This document shows, one piece after another, positions 8,570 to 17,291 of a stretch of DNA of 64,000 nt (position 1 is the stretch's first letter; each line of letters starts with the position of its first letter). Under the pieces are notes generated by a model. It was not told where the DNA came from. It did not search any database and worked only from the letters and a program-made list of their open reading frames with translations. The translations under genes were made by a program, and so were the position numbers. Source of the DNA: an uncultured Lachnospiraceae bacterium (GTDB lineage: Bacteria; Bacillota; Clostridia; Lachnospirales; Lachnospiraceae); contig CAJTPO010000008.1 of assembly GCA_910578115.1 (NCBI GenBank), positions 59,499 through 123,498 of the forward strand, in the 5' to 3' direction.

Positions 8570-8870
8570 AAAAGTAACAGATATACCGGTTCCCTTTCTG
8601 GTGGATTTTGCATTAAGGATGACAGAGGGCAGGCATATAAGGACGTGGCGAAGAAGAGAATAGTACGGACAGGAAACGTGACAGAGAGAGGATTGGTGGT
8701 GGAAGATCCTTACGGGAGATGTTCGGAACCGGCCTCGGAGCCCTGTGTGAGAAGCACAGCGTAGCACCGGCGATAACGGTAGGAGAAGATGAGCGCGCAG
8801 GCGTTAATTAGGGTGGTACCGCCGAGATTTCGGTCCCTTTTGGGATGGAAATCCCGGCGTTTTTTGTATC
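8570..8870 (+). ncRNA. T-box riboswitch controlling proS
   Basis: The T-box sequence AGGGTGGTACCGCC is at 8810-8823 and is followed at once by the terminator stem (8820-8859: CGCCGAGATTTCGGTCCC pairing with GGGATGGAAATCCCGGCG) and a T-run at 8860-8865. The 5' part contains GAAGAAGAGAATAGTACG and GGTGGTGGAAGATCC, typical stem I sequence. Family knowledge: uncharged tRNA binds the leader and stabilises the antiterminator. The downstream gene is prolyl-tRNA synthetase, so the specifier should be a Pro codon; CCG at 8729-8731 (context GGAACCGGC) is a candidate, assigned by eye only. Confidence 0.92.
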
Positions 8871-8937
8871 ATGGGAAAGTGCGTCCTATGATACAAAACC
8901 GGATGGAAAGAGAAAAAGGAAGAAAGGATGGAGAAAA

Positions 8938-10368
8938 ATGGCTGACAAGAAACTGGTAGAAGCGATCACTTCCATGGAAGATGATTTCGCGCAGTGGTAC
9001 ACGGATGTGGTCAAGAAGGCGGAACTTCTGGACTATACGAGCATTAAAGGATGCATGGTATTTAAGCCGGCGGGCTATGCGATCTGGGAGTTGATCCAGA
9101 GGCAGATGGATGACATGTTTAAGGCGACGGGGGTACAGAATGTGTATCTGCCCATGTTTATCTCGGAAAGCCTCCTGAATAAAGAGAAGGATCATGTGGA
9201 AGGATTTGCGCCGGAAGTGGCCTGGGTGACGCACGGCGGTATGCAGCCCCTGCAGGAGCGGCTGTGTGTGAGACCTACGTCGGAGACGCTTTTCTGTGAT
9301 TATTATAAAAATGTGGTGCAGTCTTACCGTGATCTGCCTCAGATATGCAACCAGTGGTGTTCCGTTGTGCGTTGGGAGAAGGAGACGAGACCTTTCCTGC
9401 GCAGCCGTGAGTTCTTATGGCAGGAGGGCCATACCGCACATGCTACGGCCGAGGAAGCGGAGGAAAGGACGGTGCAGATGCTGAATATCTACGCCGATTT
9501 CTGTGAGCAGGTGCTGGCGATCCCCGTGATCAAGGGACAGAAGACGGAGAAGGAGAAATTTGCGGGTGCTACGGCTACCTATACCATTGAGGCATTGATG
9601 CATGACGGTAAGGCGCTGCAGTCCGGTACCAGCCATAACTTCGGCGACGGTTTTGCGAAGGCATTCGGTATTCAGTTTACGGATAAGGACAATACGTTAA
9701 AATATGTGCATCAGACTTCCTGGGGAGCGTCTACCCGCCTGATCGGTGCGGTCATCATGGTGCACGGCGATAATTCCGGTCTGGTACTGCCTCCCAGAAT
9801 TGCGCCCGTACAGATTATGATCATTCCGATTCAACAGAAGAAGGAAGGCGTGCTGGATAAGGCGTATGAGCTGAGAGACAGGCTGAACAGTTTCCGCGTG
9901 AAAGTGGACGATGCGGATAAGAGTCCCGGTTGGAAGTTCTCCGAGCAGGAGATGCGCGGGATCCCGATCCGTGTGGAGATCGGGCCTAAAGATATCGAGG
10001 CGAACAAGTGTGTGATCTGCCGCCGTGATACGAGGGAAAAGATCGAAGTATCTCTGGATGAGCTGGAGACGAAAGCGGGAGAGATTCTGGAGAAGATGCA
10101 GGCGGAGATGCTGGAGCGTGCCCGTGCGCACAGAGATTCTCATACGTATACGGCAGAAGATATGGAAACATTCCGCAGAATGTTTACGGAGAAAGCCGGG
10201 TTCGTGAAGGCGATGTGGTGCGGGGATCAGGCATGTGAGGATAAGATTAAGGAAGAACTTGCCGTTACCAGCCGGTGTATGCCTTTTGAACAGGAGCAGA
10301 TCGGAGACGTGTGCGTATGCTGCGGTAAGCCTGCGAAGAAGATGGTTTACTGGGGGAGAGCGTACTAA
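8938..10368 (+). CDS. proS: Prolyl-tRNA synthetase, archaeal/eukaryote-like short type
   Basis: A 476-residue class II aminoacyl-tRNA synthetase. It starts MADKKLVEAITSMEDDFAQW, has motif 2 around RPTSETLFCDYYKN and FLRSREFLWQEGHTAHAT, motif 3 in SWGASTRLIGAVIM, and a C-terminal anticodon-binding domain followed by the zinc-type tail (CVICRRDTREK, VCVCCGKPAKKMVYWGRAY). It lacks the INS editing domain of the common bacterial enzyme and matches the type 3 form. The ATG at 8938 has GAAAGGATGGAG upstream; an in-frame ATG at 8845 lies inside the leader terminator and is rejected. Regulated by the T-box. Confidence 0.96.
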   Translation: MADKKLVEAITSMEDDFAQWYTDVVKKAELLDYTSIKGCMVFKPAGYAIWELIQRQMDDMFKATGVQNVYLPMFISESLLNKEKDHVEGFAPEVAWVTHGGMQPLQERLCVRPTSETLFCDYYKNVVQSYRDLPQICNQWCSVVRWEKETRPFLRSREFLWQEGHTAHATAEEAEERTVQMLNIYADFCEQVLAIPVIKGQKTEKEKFAGATATYTIEALMHDGKALQSGTSHNFGDGFAKAFGIQFTDKDNTLKYVHQTSWGASTRLIGAVIMVHGDNSGLVLPPRIAPVQIMIIPIQQKKEGVLDKAYELRDRLNSFRVKVDDADKSPGWKFSEQEMRGIPIRVEIGPKDIEANKCVICRRDTREKIEVSLDELETKAGEILEKMQAEMLERARAHRDSHTYTAEDMETFRRMFTEKAGFVKAMWCGDQACEDKIKEELAVTSRCMPFEQEQIGDVCVCCGKPAKKMVYWGRAY

Positions 10369-10462
10369 AAGGTTTGCATTGTTTGTATTTTTATATTTAT
10401 TGGATTAAAATAAATAATATAAATCTATTTGTAAAATATATAGTAAAGGGGTTGAAGGTTAA

Positions 10463-11659
10463 ATGAATGTTTTGGTGATTAACTGTGGTTCCTCATCGTT
10501 GAAGTATCAGCTGATCAACAGCGATTCGGAAGAGGTGCTTGCGAAAGGGTTATGCGAGAGGATTGGGATTGACGGCAGCGCGATCGTACATCAGCCTGCA
10601 GGCGGGGAGAAGATCAAGAGTGAGATAGACATGCCGAACCACACGAAGGCAGTGCAGCTGGTGATCGAAAAGCTGACGGATCCGCAGGTGGGTGTGATTT
10701 CCTCTCTGGATGAGATTGATGCGGTGGGACACCGTATCGTACATGGCGGCGAGAAATTTGCTGGTTCGGTGGTGCTGGATGATGAAGTTCTTGCGGCGAT
10801 CGAACAGTGTAACGATCTGGCACCGCTCCATAATCCGGCCAATCTGATCGGCATTAATTCCTGCAGGGAAATCATGTCGAATGTGCCAATGGTGGGCGTG
10901 TTTGACACGGCTTTCCACCAGACAATGCCGAAGAAGGCATATCTGTACGGCCTGCCATTATCATATTATGAGAAACATAAAGTGCGTCGTTATGGATTCC
11001 ATGGCACCAGCCATGATTTTGTTTCCAAACGGGCCGCGGAAATACTCGGTAAGGATATTAAAGATTTGAAGATCATTGTATGCCACTTGGGCAACGGTGC
11101 GTCCGTGTCCGCAGTGCAGTATGGTAAGTCCGTAGATACATCCATGGGTCTGACGCCGCTTGAGGGGCTGATCATGGGCACCAGATCCGGCGATCTGGAT
11201 CCGGCGATCGTTACTTTTATTGCGGATAAGGAGGGTATCAGTGCGGAGGAAGTGATCAATATCTGTAATAAGAAATCCGGCGTGCTGGGCCTTTCCGGTG
11301 GTGTTTCCAGTGATTTCCGCGATCTGGGTGAAGCCGCGGAAGCCGGCAATGAAGCAGCTAAGACTGCATTGGAGACCTACGGTTATCGTGTGGGTAAATA
11401 TATCGGGGCTTACGCTGCAGCCATGAATGGTGTGGACGCGATCGTGTTTACAGCCGGTGTGGGAGAAAATAACGCTATGGCGAGAGCGGAAGTCGGAAAG
11501 TACATCGGTTATCTGGGAACGAATATTGATCCTGAGAAAAATAAGCTGCGCGGTGAAGAGGTGATTCTGTCGGACGATGGGGCAAAGGTTACCGTGATGG
11601 TAATCCCCACCAATGAAGAGCTTGCAATCGCAAGGGAGACTGTGCGTCTTCTATCTTAA
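10463..11659 (+). CDS. ackA: Acetate kinase
   Basis: A 398-residue protein that interconverts acetyl phosphate plus ADP with acetate plus ATP. Both ASKHA signatures are present: NCGSSSLKYQLI at the N-terminus and GFHGTSHDFVSKRA in the middle. FDTAFHQTMP, HLGNGASVSAV, TRSGDLDPA and VFTAGVGENN are all intact. The length is normal for the family. The usual partner pta is not adjacent. The leader (10369-10462) is very AT-rich, and GGGGTTGAAGG lies before the ATG. Confidence 0.97.
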   Translation: MNVLVINCGSSSLKYQLINSDSEEVLAKGLCERIGIDGSAIVHQPAGGEKIKSEIDMPNHTKAVQLVIEKLTDPQVGVISSLDEIDAVGHRIVHGGEKFAGSVVLDDEVLAAIEQCNDLAPLHNPANLIGINSCREIMSNVPMVGVFDTAFHQTMPKKAYLYGLPLSYYEKHKVRRYGFHGTSHDFVSKRAAEILGKDIKDLKIIVCHLGNGASVSAVQYGKSVDTSMGLTPLEGLIMGTRSGDLDPAIVTFIADKEGISAEEVINICNKKSGVLGLSGGVSSDFRDLGEAAEAGNEAAKTALETYGYRVGKYIGAYAAAMNGVDAIVFTAGVGENNAMARAEVGKYIGYLGTNIDPEKNKLRGEEVILSDDGAKVTVMVIPTNEELAIARETVRLLS

Positions 11660-11690
11660 TCCGCAGGTTGAGCAGAAAAGGGGAATTTAT

Positions 11691-12152
11691 ATGGGAAGAC
11701 GGCGAACAGGAAAAAGGGGCACAGGGAAAATCATTTTTCTCAGCATATTAATAGTGGTATGTCTGGTGGTACTGGCTGGTCTGGTAAGCGGCGTTTTCCC
11801 GACGGATAAATTAACCGGCAGGATTAAATCTGCGGTAACCAAAAAGGTGACGGAAACGGTTATGGAGCAGGCAGTTCAGAAGGCACTGGAAAGTACCGGG
11901 GATTCTCAGGCTGCCGAGAAGGCGAAGGAAATCGTGGGCAGTATGGAGGAAGCGGATAAGAAAGAGGCCGAGGCGATCATTGAGAAATATGCCGACAGCG
12001 AGACCATAGCCGATTGTCTCGAAATCGTCGGAGACGGTGTTAATCGTGAATCCATTGCGGAAGTTAAGGAGTATCTGCAGGAGAGTGTTTCCGAGGAGGA
12101 TATACAGAAGCTGCAGGAACTGTACCGGAAGTATGGAGGTGCCATGCCGTAG
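11691..12152 (+). CDS. Small membrane-anchored protein of unknown function
   Basis: 153 residues: a basic N-terminus (GRRRTGKRGTGK), one membrane segment (residues about 14-35) and an acidic, helical extracytoplasmic region rich in Glu, Ala and Lys. The helical region has two similar Glu/Ile/Ala blocks (IIEKYADSETIADCLEIV and VKEYLQESVSEEDIQKL). I do not recognise a family. The ATG at 11691 with AAAAGGGGAATT upstream is preferred over an earlier in-frame start inside ackA. It follows ackA by 31 bases and ends before a terminator at 12234-12264, so it may be cotranscribed with ackA. Confidence 0.7.
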   Translation: MGRRRTGKRGTGKIIFLSILIVVCLVVLAGLVSGVFPTDKLTGRIKSAVTKKVTETVMEQAVQKALESTGDSQAAEKAKEIVGSMEEADKKEAEAIIEKYADSETIADCLEIVGDGVNRESIAEVKEYLQESVSEEDIQKLQELYRKYGGAMP

Positions 12153-12233
12153 TCTTTTCCGGCCTGCAGGATGCCGGTCGGCAGATAAGAAACCGGCAAA
12201 GATCGAATGAAGAGAAATAAAGACAGAACAGAG

Positions 12234-12264
12234 GACTGCTGCAGAAAGTTGCGGCAGTCTTTTT
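12234..12264 (+). terminator. Intrinsic terminator
   Basis: GACTGCTGC pairs with the GCGGCAGTC region, followed by TTTTT. It closes the ackA transcription unit ahead of the BlaI/BlaR1 promoter. Confidence 0.85.
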
Positions 12265-12306
12265 GCGCTCCTTAAGGAGTGGTTCAGATGAAAATTTGTA
12301 AAAAGG

Positions 12307-12376
12307 TTGACAGGCGTATACCTTTCGGTGTAATATGCGGTTAAAGAGGTAAACACGTGTATACCATAAAATGGTA
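12307..12376 (+). promoter_or_regulatory. Promoter and putative BlaI operator
   Basis: TTGACA (12307-12312) and TAATAT (12331-12336) are 18 bases apart. Downstream, TACCAT-AAA-ATGGTA (12362-12376) is an inverted repeat, and GTATACC occurs twice (about 12317 and 12360), once inside the spacer. BlaI-type repressors bind dyads of this size at their own promoters, so autorepression is likely. Confidence 0.65.
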
Positions 12377-12405
12377 ACACAGGAAGAAAAAAGAGCGGAG
12401 GAGGT

Positions 12406-12795
12406 ATGGGAACAGGCATGAAGATGGTCAGTTTATCGGACGGAGAATGGAAGATCATGAGCAGGCTGTGGGAGAGCGGCGGCAGTACGATTACCGGGCT
12501 GACGACCGAATTAGAGAAGGAGACAGGGTGGGATAAGCATATTATCATTACCATGTTGGGACGAATGGAGAAGAAGGAGGCCGTTGCGCACAGGCAGGGC
12601 GGCAGAGCGAAGGTCTTTTATCCGCTGGTGACCAGAGAGGAAGTTTCCATGCAGGAGACACGTGGCTTTCTACAGAAGGTGTACCGGGGCAGCCTGGGTA
12701 TGATGGTGAATGCCATGGTGGCGGATCAGGCTTTATCGGATCAGGAGATTCAGGAGCTGTACGATATTCTTGAGCAGGCGAGGAAGAGAGAGTAA
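12406..12795 (+). CDS. BlaI/MecI/CopY-family repressor
   Basis: A 129-residue winged-helix protein with the family pattern LSDGEWKIMSRLWESG, ITMLGRMEKKEAVAHRQGGRAKVFYPLV, and a C-terminal dimerisation helix. In the known systems a membrane protease (BlaR1/MecR1) triggers cleavage of the repressor. The gene lies 56 bases upstream of a BlaR1-like gene on the same strand. The ATG at 12406 follows GGAGGAGG closely; an ATG at 12418 is an alternative. No beta-lactamase gene lies next to the pair, so the regulated target is unknown. Confidence 0.9.
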   Translation: MGTGMKMVSLSDGEWKIMSRLWESGGSTITGLTTELEKETGWDKHIIITMLGRMEKKEAVAHRQGGRAKVFYPLVTREEVSMQETRGFLQKVYRGSLGMMVNAMVADQALSDQEIQELYDILEQARKRE

Positions 12796-12851
12796 GGACA
12801 TACAGCATTTGTATCAAAGGCGGGAAGAGGCAGAATAAAGAGGGATATGTT

Positions 12852-15296
12852 ATGAAAGAGATTGTGATTACAGTTTCGGTTTTAATTATATGTATTATGC
12901 TGATCAGGCATTTTTTCAAGGGCAGGATCGGTAACAGGCTGCAGTATGCACTGTGGCTGCTGGTGGCGGTACGGTTGATTGTTCCGATATCTGCGCAGCT
13001 ATATCTTTCGCTGGGAGAAATAGATGCGTTTCGCATCATGGATCTGGTGAACAGGCTGGAGGACGATTACGGTGATATCACGCAGCGGCTGGAGCAGCCG
13101 TTCAGTTTCACGATGAATCTGAATTCTCTGGGCGGTGCATGGATTGCAGAGAAAATGCTGGGAGAAGATATGTCGTATGTGGGCGAAGCGGATGGGCCGA
13201 CAAGCATTTTCCTTGCCGGGTCTGTCGGATTTACGTGGCTGGATCTTCTGCGGTGGATCTGGTTTGGCGGTATGGGCCTGATGGCAGTGTGGATGGTGGC
13301 CGTTAATCTGCGGTTTTGGCGTAAGCTGCGCAGAGAGCGGCGGGAATTTCTGCTGCCGGAAGAAGTGACAGGCAGGCTGCACCCGAAGGTCTTGACAAGT
13401 CTGCGCAGAGGCAGGGTTTATATGCTGGAAGAACTGGTGTCTCCGTGCCTGTACGGAATACCGGGGCTGGAAGCTGTCTACCTGCCGGAGTCCGTTACAC
13501 AGGAAGAAGACAGGCTGTGTCATGTGCTCACCCATGAGATCTGCCATAAGCGGCACGGCGATGGATTCTGGTCGCTGCTGCGCAATACGCTTTTGGTGTG
13601 TTATTGGTTCCACCCGTTGGTGTGGGTGGCGGCGGTGTTGTCCAGGAGAGACTGTGAACTTGCCTGTGACGAAGGAGCGCTGCTGTTGTTGGGAGAGCAG
13701 GAGCGGATCAGTTATGGGAAGACCCTGCTTTCTATCATTGCCGACAGGGGAAAGCTTTCTGATTTTGCCTGTACGGCCACTACCATGACCGGATCGGGCA
13801 GAAGCGTGAAGGAACGGATCCGCTGTATTGCCGAGAAACCCAGAGTACTTGGTGCGGCGGTGGCGGCAGTGCTTATCCTGATCACGGCAGCGTCGCTGCT
13901 TGTCTTTACGAAGAGTCCGCAGTTTACCGGCGGTATATGGGACAGTGGGACGATTTATGTAATGACGGAAGATAAGCGGATCATGCTGCCTGAGTCCATA
14001 GCCGGAATCAGCGGATATACGGAGGAGGACGGTAATCAAAAGAATCTGATCGTTTATCAGGTTGCTTCTGACCAGGAGGTGGGCAGGTTCTGCACGGTTT
14101 CCTATGAAGAAGCGGCAGCGCTGGTAGATGCGGGACGATCGGTGGTGCCGCTTGGAACCTACGGAAAGAATGGGCAGCTTCGGGAGTATATGGGTCTTGC
14201 GTCCCAACAGGTGACGCAACATGAGTATTTCCCGTTGGAAGAAGATGCAGTAGATACAGAGGAGGGAGCGCCGCAAACGGAAGAAAGACGTGAAAGCAGT
14301 ATAAAACGCAGTGAGAAGGATCCTTTCGCTTTTGACGGCAAGACGGAATGGGAAGAAGACGAATCCTACGAGAGTGCGAAAAAGCCCTTTGCCTTCGACG
14401 GGAAAAATGAATGGGGTATAGAGGAACCACAGCAGGTTGAACAGGAAGCGGAAGCTGTGCAAAGCAGTGTTCCGGGAACGGACAGTAATATCGAGGAATC
14501 GACAACTTATATCATATCGGATGAAATGGCTGATCCGAACATGGCGCAGGAAGATTCGGCAGCGTATCTGCCGGAGGCATCAGTCTCCGAGACGGATGAT
14601 TCCGTAATTTACCTGCCGGATGAGTCGGGTACCGAAACGGACGGGGCAGCGGTCTATCTGCCGGACGAGACGATCACAACGACGTATTATCCGTATAATG
14701 CGGGCCTTACGGACTGCTATATTTATTTGACGGCCGATCATTCCAGGGTAAAGGACAGGGATCTGGAAGAAATGCGCTTTATTGACAATGAGCTTAAAGC
14801 TGCTGCCCCGGCAGTGATCGTGACCAGCATCAACCGGGATATCACGGAGAAAACTTTCCAGTCGCTGGCAGAGCACAGGACGGAGTATCTTGGCGATGCC
14901 TCGGCAGTGGTGGCGTTGGTGAATGCCCTGCCATTTCCGGAGGGAATCTCCTACAAGGGAACGGAGCTTATCACCGATGGCTCTGAGATGAAGTCCCTGC
15001 GTATTATGTGCGAACCGACGGAAACGGATCTGGATATGCGGTATGTGAATCGTGATGTGCTGCGCTTTGACGGGGTAATGCTTTTTGCTGTGATCGAGAA
15101 TCTGGAAGAGTGTGTTTTCGCAGTGACAGGCGAGGACGGTTCTTTGCTGGAAGAGATAGTATATGACAGAGCGGAGCTGACAAAGTGGATCGGTGTGGAC
15201 AGCCTGTGGCAGGATCTGGACGGGGAGGATCTGCAGGCGTGGCTTAAGGATCTGCATCAGCGTGTGATCATAAGCCTGTATTGGGTTCTTGATTAA
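12852..15296 (+). CDS. BlaR1-like M56 membrane metalloprotease with a repeat-bearing ectodomain
   Basis: An 814-residue protein. Residues 1-355 are the BlaR1/MecR1 membrane part, with the gluzincin motif HEICH (H228, E229, H232), a downstream acidic motif RRDCELACDEGALL, and a last membrane segment at about 332-353. The extracytoplasmic part has no penicillin-binding SxxK domain. Instead it has a duplicated FAFDGK-x-EW block (about 492 and 514), three YLPE/D repeats (about 571, 587, 602), an acidic linker, and a C-terminal domain (about 650-780: TEYLGDASAVVALVNALP) resembling DUF4825. It probably senses a signal other than a beta-lactam and controls the adjacent BlaI repressor. Confidence 0.85.
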   Translation: MKEIVITVSVLIICIMLIRHFFKGRIGNRLQYALWLLVAVRLIVPISAQLYLSLGEIDAFRIMDLVNRLEDDYGDITQRLEQPFSFTMNLNSLGGAWIAEKMLGEDMSYVGEADGPTSIFLAGSVGFTWLDLLRWIWFGGMGLMAVWMVAVNLRFWRKLRRERREFLLPEEVTGRLHPKVLTSLRRGRVYMLEELVSPCLYGIPGLEAVYLPESVTQEEDRLCHVLTHEICHKRHGDGFWSLLRNTLLVCYWFHPLVWVAAVLSRRDCELACDEGALLLLGEQERISYGKTLLSIIADRGKLSDFACTATTMTGSGRSVKERIRCIAEKPRVLGAAVAAVLILITAASLLVFTKSPQFTGGIWDSGTIYVMTEDKRIMLPESIAGISGYTEEDGNQKNLIVYQVASDQEVGRFCTVSYEEAAALVDAGRSVVPLGTYGKNGQLREYMGLASQQVTQHEYFPLEEDAVDTEEGAPQTEERRESSIKRSEKDPFAFDGKTEWEEDESYESAKKPFAFDGKNEWGIEEPQQVEQEAEAVQSSVPGTDSNIEESTTYIISDEMADPNMAQEDSAAYLPEASVSETDDSVIYLPDESGTETDGAAVYLPDETITTTYYPYNAGLTDCYIYLTADHSRVKDRDLEEMRFIDNELKAAAPAVIVTSINRDITEKTFQSLAEHRTEYLGDASAVVALVNALPFPEGISYKGTELITDGSEMKSLRIMCEPTETDLDMRYVNRDVLRFDGVMLFAVIENLEECVFAVTGEDGSLLEEIVYDRAELTKWIGVDSLWQDLDGEDLQAWLKDLHQRVIISLYWVLD

Positions 15297-15544
15297 AAAC
15301 CTGAACCGGGAACCTTGATCCGTAAAATAATAAAGAAATATTAAGAATCCTGAAACTTTTTCTTAATCTGCGACATCTAATATATAAATAAGTGTGAGGG
15401 GGACCTCATTTAGAGAAATTTTAAAGATTTCTCTGATACGATAGACAAAACAGACATTGATTTCTGTTTATGATGGCAGGATGATATGGGATATTGATGT
15501 TTACGGTGAATGATGTAAGATGAGGTACAAAAGAGGGGAAACAA
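15297..15544 (+). promoter_or_regulatory. Intergenic region with two hairpins
   Basis: Holds TGAGG/CCTCA (15395-15408) and AGAGAAAT/ATTTCTCT (15412-15434) hairpins, neither followed by a convincing T-run. They may be part of the amidase leader. I see no gene. Confidence 0.4.
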
Positions 15545-16750
15545 GTGGGACAGGTGCAGAGAAGACGGCAGCAGGATATTGAACTTTGGGAACTGTACGA
15601 AGAGGAAGGCAGCGGGGCCAGGAGAGGCGGCCGCGGGCGAAATGCCGGCAGAGACAATCACAGAGCCGGCCGCAGCAGTGAATACGGAGGTGGACGAAGG
15701 ACAGCGGCCGACAGAAACGGCAGAAGAACAGACCGTAGAAGAGAAGCAGGCAGGGGTGGCCAGAGTGTCAGGCGGACGCAGGCTGGGGAAGGTGTCAGCA
15801 TAAGGCTGTATGAGATGGGGCGGGACAGATCGAAGCCGGGAAACCGCGCCCCCCTAACTGTGGATCGACACGCATCCGGTACTGTACGGCAGTCTGGAAA
15901 TACCGCCAGAGCACGGCGTACGGGTCGGGCCAGAGATGTCTCCGGGATAAGTTATATTGGGGCCTCCCCTACGGCCGAAGCACGCAGGAGAAATTCTCGC
16001 ATGGCATACAGGGGCAATGCCCGTCCGGTACAATCCATCAGGCGGCGACGGGCACGGCGCAGAAGAGAGATCCTGAGTAAGTTAGTGATCGCTTTGTTTA
16101 TGGTGACGTGTCTTGCCATGATTTATTTTATAACGGGCGAGATCTATCGGATGACGCACAGGAATAAGGAAGAGAAGCCGATTCCGGTGACGGCGGAGCA
16201 GACTTTCAGCGACAGCAGCAGTGATACCGGAATCGCACCACCTGAAATTGTACAGGATTTACTGGAAGTGAATGAATATTCCAGGCCGGGAGACAAGCTG
16301 AGCAGGATCAATAATATATTCGTCCACTATACGGCTAACCCCGGGACTTCAGCTGCGCAGAACAGAAGTTATTTTGCGAACCTGGCTGAGACACACGAAC
16401 GATCGGCCAGCGCGCACCTGATCATCGGTTATGACGGGGAACTGATACAATGTATTCCCTTTGACGAGCAGGCATATGCAGTGATGACGAGGAACGAAGA
16501 TTCCATATCGATCGAGTGCTGTTATTTGTCTGACGACGGTTCCTTCACGCAGGAGACGTATGATACATTGATCCATACACTGGCATGGCTGTTGGACAAA
16601 TACGATCTGACGGTGGAAGATATTTTAAGACATTATGACTGTGGAGGAAAGCTTTGTCCTCTGTATTATGCGGAGAATGAGGGGGCGTGGGATAAACTGC
16701 GGCAGGATGTAGAGGCATATCTGGCACAGGCGAAGCAGGAATCGGCATGA
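15545..16750 (+). CDS. Membrane-anchored N-acetylmuramoyl-L-alanine amidase (Amidase_2 type)
   Basis: A 401-residue protein. Residues 1-178 are cytoplasmic and extremely Arg/Gly-rich, followed by one membrane segment (LVIALFMVTCLAMIYFITG) and an Amidase_2/PGRP-like domain (about 245-395). Zinc ligands are suggested by INNIFVHYTANP, SASAHLIIGYDGELIQCIP and ILRHYDCGGKLCPLYY. The substrate would be the amide bond between muramic acid and the stem peptide. Starts at GTG 15545 after GAGGGGAAACAA. Odd point: between about 15600 and 15800 an alternative frame gives codon use more like this genome (see findings), hinting at a compensated frameshift in the N-terminal region. Confidence 0.85.
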   Translation: MGQVQRRRQQDIELWELYEEEGSGARRGGRGRNAGRDNHRAGRSSEYGGGRRTAADRNGRRTDRRREAGRGGQSVRRTQAGEGVSIRLYEMGRDRSKPGNRAPLTVDRHASGTVRQSGNTARARRTGRARDVSGISYIGASPTAEARRRNSRMAYRGNARPVQSIRRRRARRRREILSKLVIALFMVTCLAMIYFITGEIYRMTHRNKEEKPIPVTAEQTFSDSSSDTGIAPPEIVQDLLEVNEYSRPGDKLSRINNIFVHYTANPGTSAAQNRSYFANLAETHERSASAHLIIGYDGELIQCIPFDEQAYAVMTRNEDSISIECCYLSDDGSFTQETYDTLIHTLAWLLDKYDLTVEDILRHYDCGGKLCPLYYAENEGAWDKLRQDVEAYLAQAKQESA

Positions 16751-16768
16751 AATGTGATGGAATAAAGC

Positions 16769-16803
16769 AAAGGCCGCGGAGGCATATGATCTCCACGGCC
16801 TTT
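16769..16803 (+). terminator. Intrinsic terminator after the amidase gene
   Basis: AAAGGCCGCGGAG pairs with CTCCACGGCCTTT. The T-rich end merges with the first family B repeat. Confidence 0.8.
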
Positions 16804-16956
16804 ACTATGAAAGTCTTCAACTTTCATAATATGGATGGCCATGCGGCCTGCCCGGCGGCAGGTTGAGCATGATGTAAGTTTACTATGAAAGTCTTCAACT
16901 TTCACAGTATGGATGGCCATGCGGCCCGCCAGGCGGCAGGCTGAGCATAATGTAAG
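16801..16956. repeat. Two tandem 78-bp family B repeat units
   Basis: Units at 16801-16878 and 16879-16956, each starting TTTACTATGAAAGTCTTCAA and ending near TGTAAG. A third TTTAC at 16957 marks the next unit boundary. Each contains small hairpins (GAAAGT/ACTTTC, CCGCC/GGCGG). A third copy is at 3700-3777. 78 is a multiple of three, so a spurious frame runs through on the minus strand; I do not take it as a gene. Confidence 0.9.
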
Positions 16957-17025
16957 TTTACAGTTATGACATGAATGCGATCTCTTCATAGAAATGGGTC
17001 GTACAGTTTACGGGCATAATAAAAA

Positions 17026-17095
17026 GCGGGTGATGGGAATCGAACCCACGTATCCAGCTTGGAAGGCTGGTGTTCTACCATTGAACTACACCCGC
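17026..17095 (-). tRNA. tRNA-Gly (anticodon TCC)
   Basis: The reverse strand folds as a cloverleaf: acceptor stem GCGGGTG/CACCCGC, D arm GTTC-AATGGTA-GAAC, anticodon arm CCAGC-CTTCCAA-GCTGG with anticodon TCC, and T arm GTGGG-TTCGATT-CCCAT. The length is 70 bases. CCA is not encoded; a run of T follows on the minus strand. It is a lone tRNA gene, adjacent to the repeat units. Confidence 0.97.
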
Positions 17096-17291
17096 GTGAT
17101 CATATATTTCTTACGAACAGTTAACATATTACCACAGGAATTCTAAAAAGTCAATTCATGAAAAGTAACCAAATTTAATCAAATATGGCGCAAAATTTGA
17201 AAAAAACATAGAAAGACAGACATTACAATGATACAATATAGATATCAGACAGGCCAGATACACATAACGGGGAAAGGACGGTGCAGGGAAT

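Noticed and set aside
8417..8767. A 116-codon minus-strand frame upstream of proS
   Set aside because: Lies over the promoter and T-box leader; no ribosome binding site and no family features.
12999..14462. A 487-codon minus-strand frame inside the BlaR1-like gene
   Set aside because: Antisense to a clear M56 protease; His/Arg/Gln-rich composition is typical of antisense reading of GC-rich genes.
16666..16989. A 107-codon minus-strand frame with two copies of a GRMAIH-VKVEDFHSK peptide
   Set aside because: It is a reading of the 78-bp repeat units, which are multiples of three; the same peptide appears in the copy at 3700. No ribosome binding site was seen.
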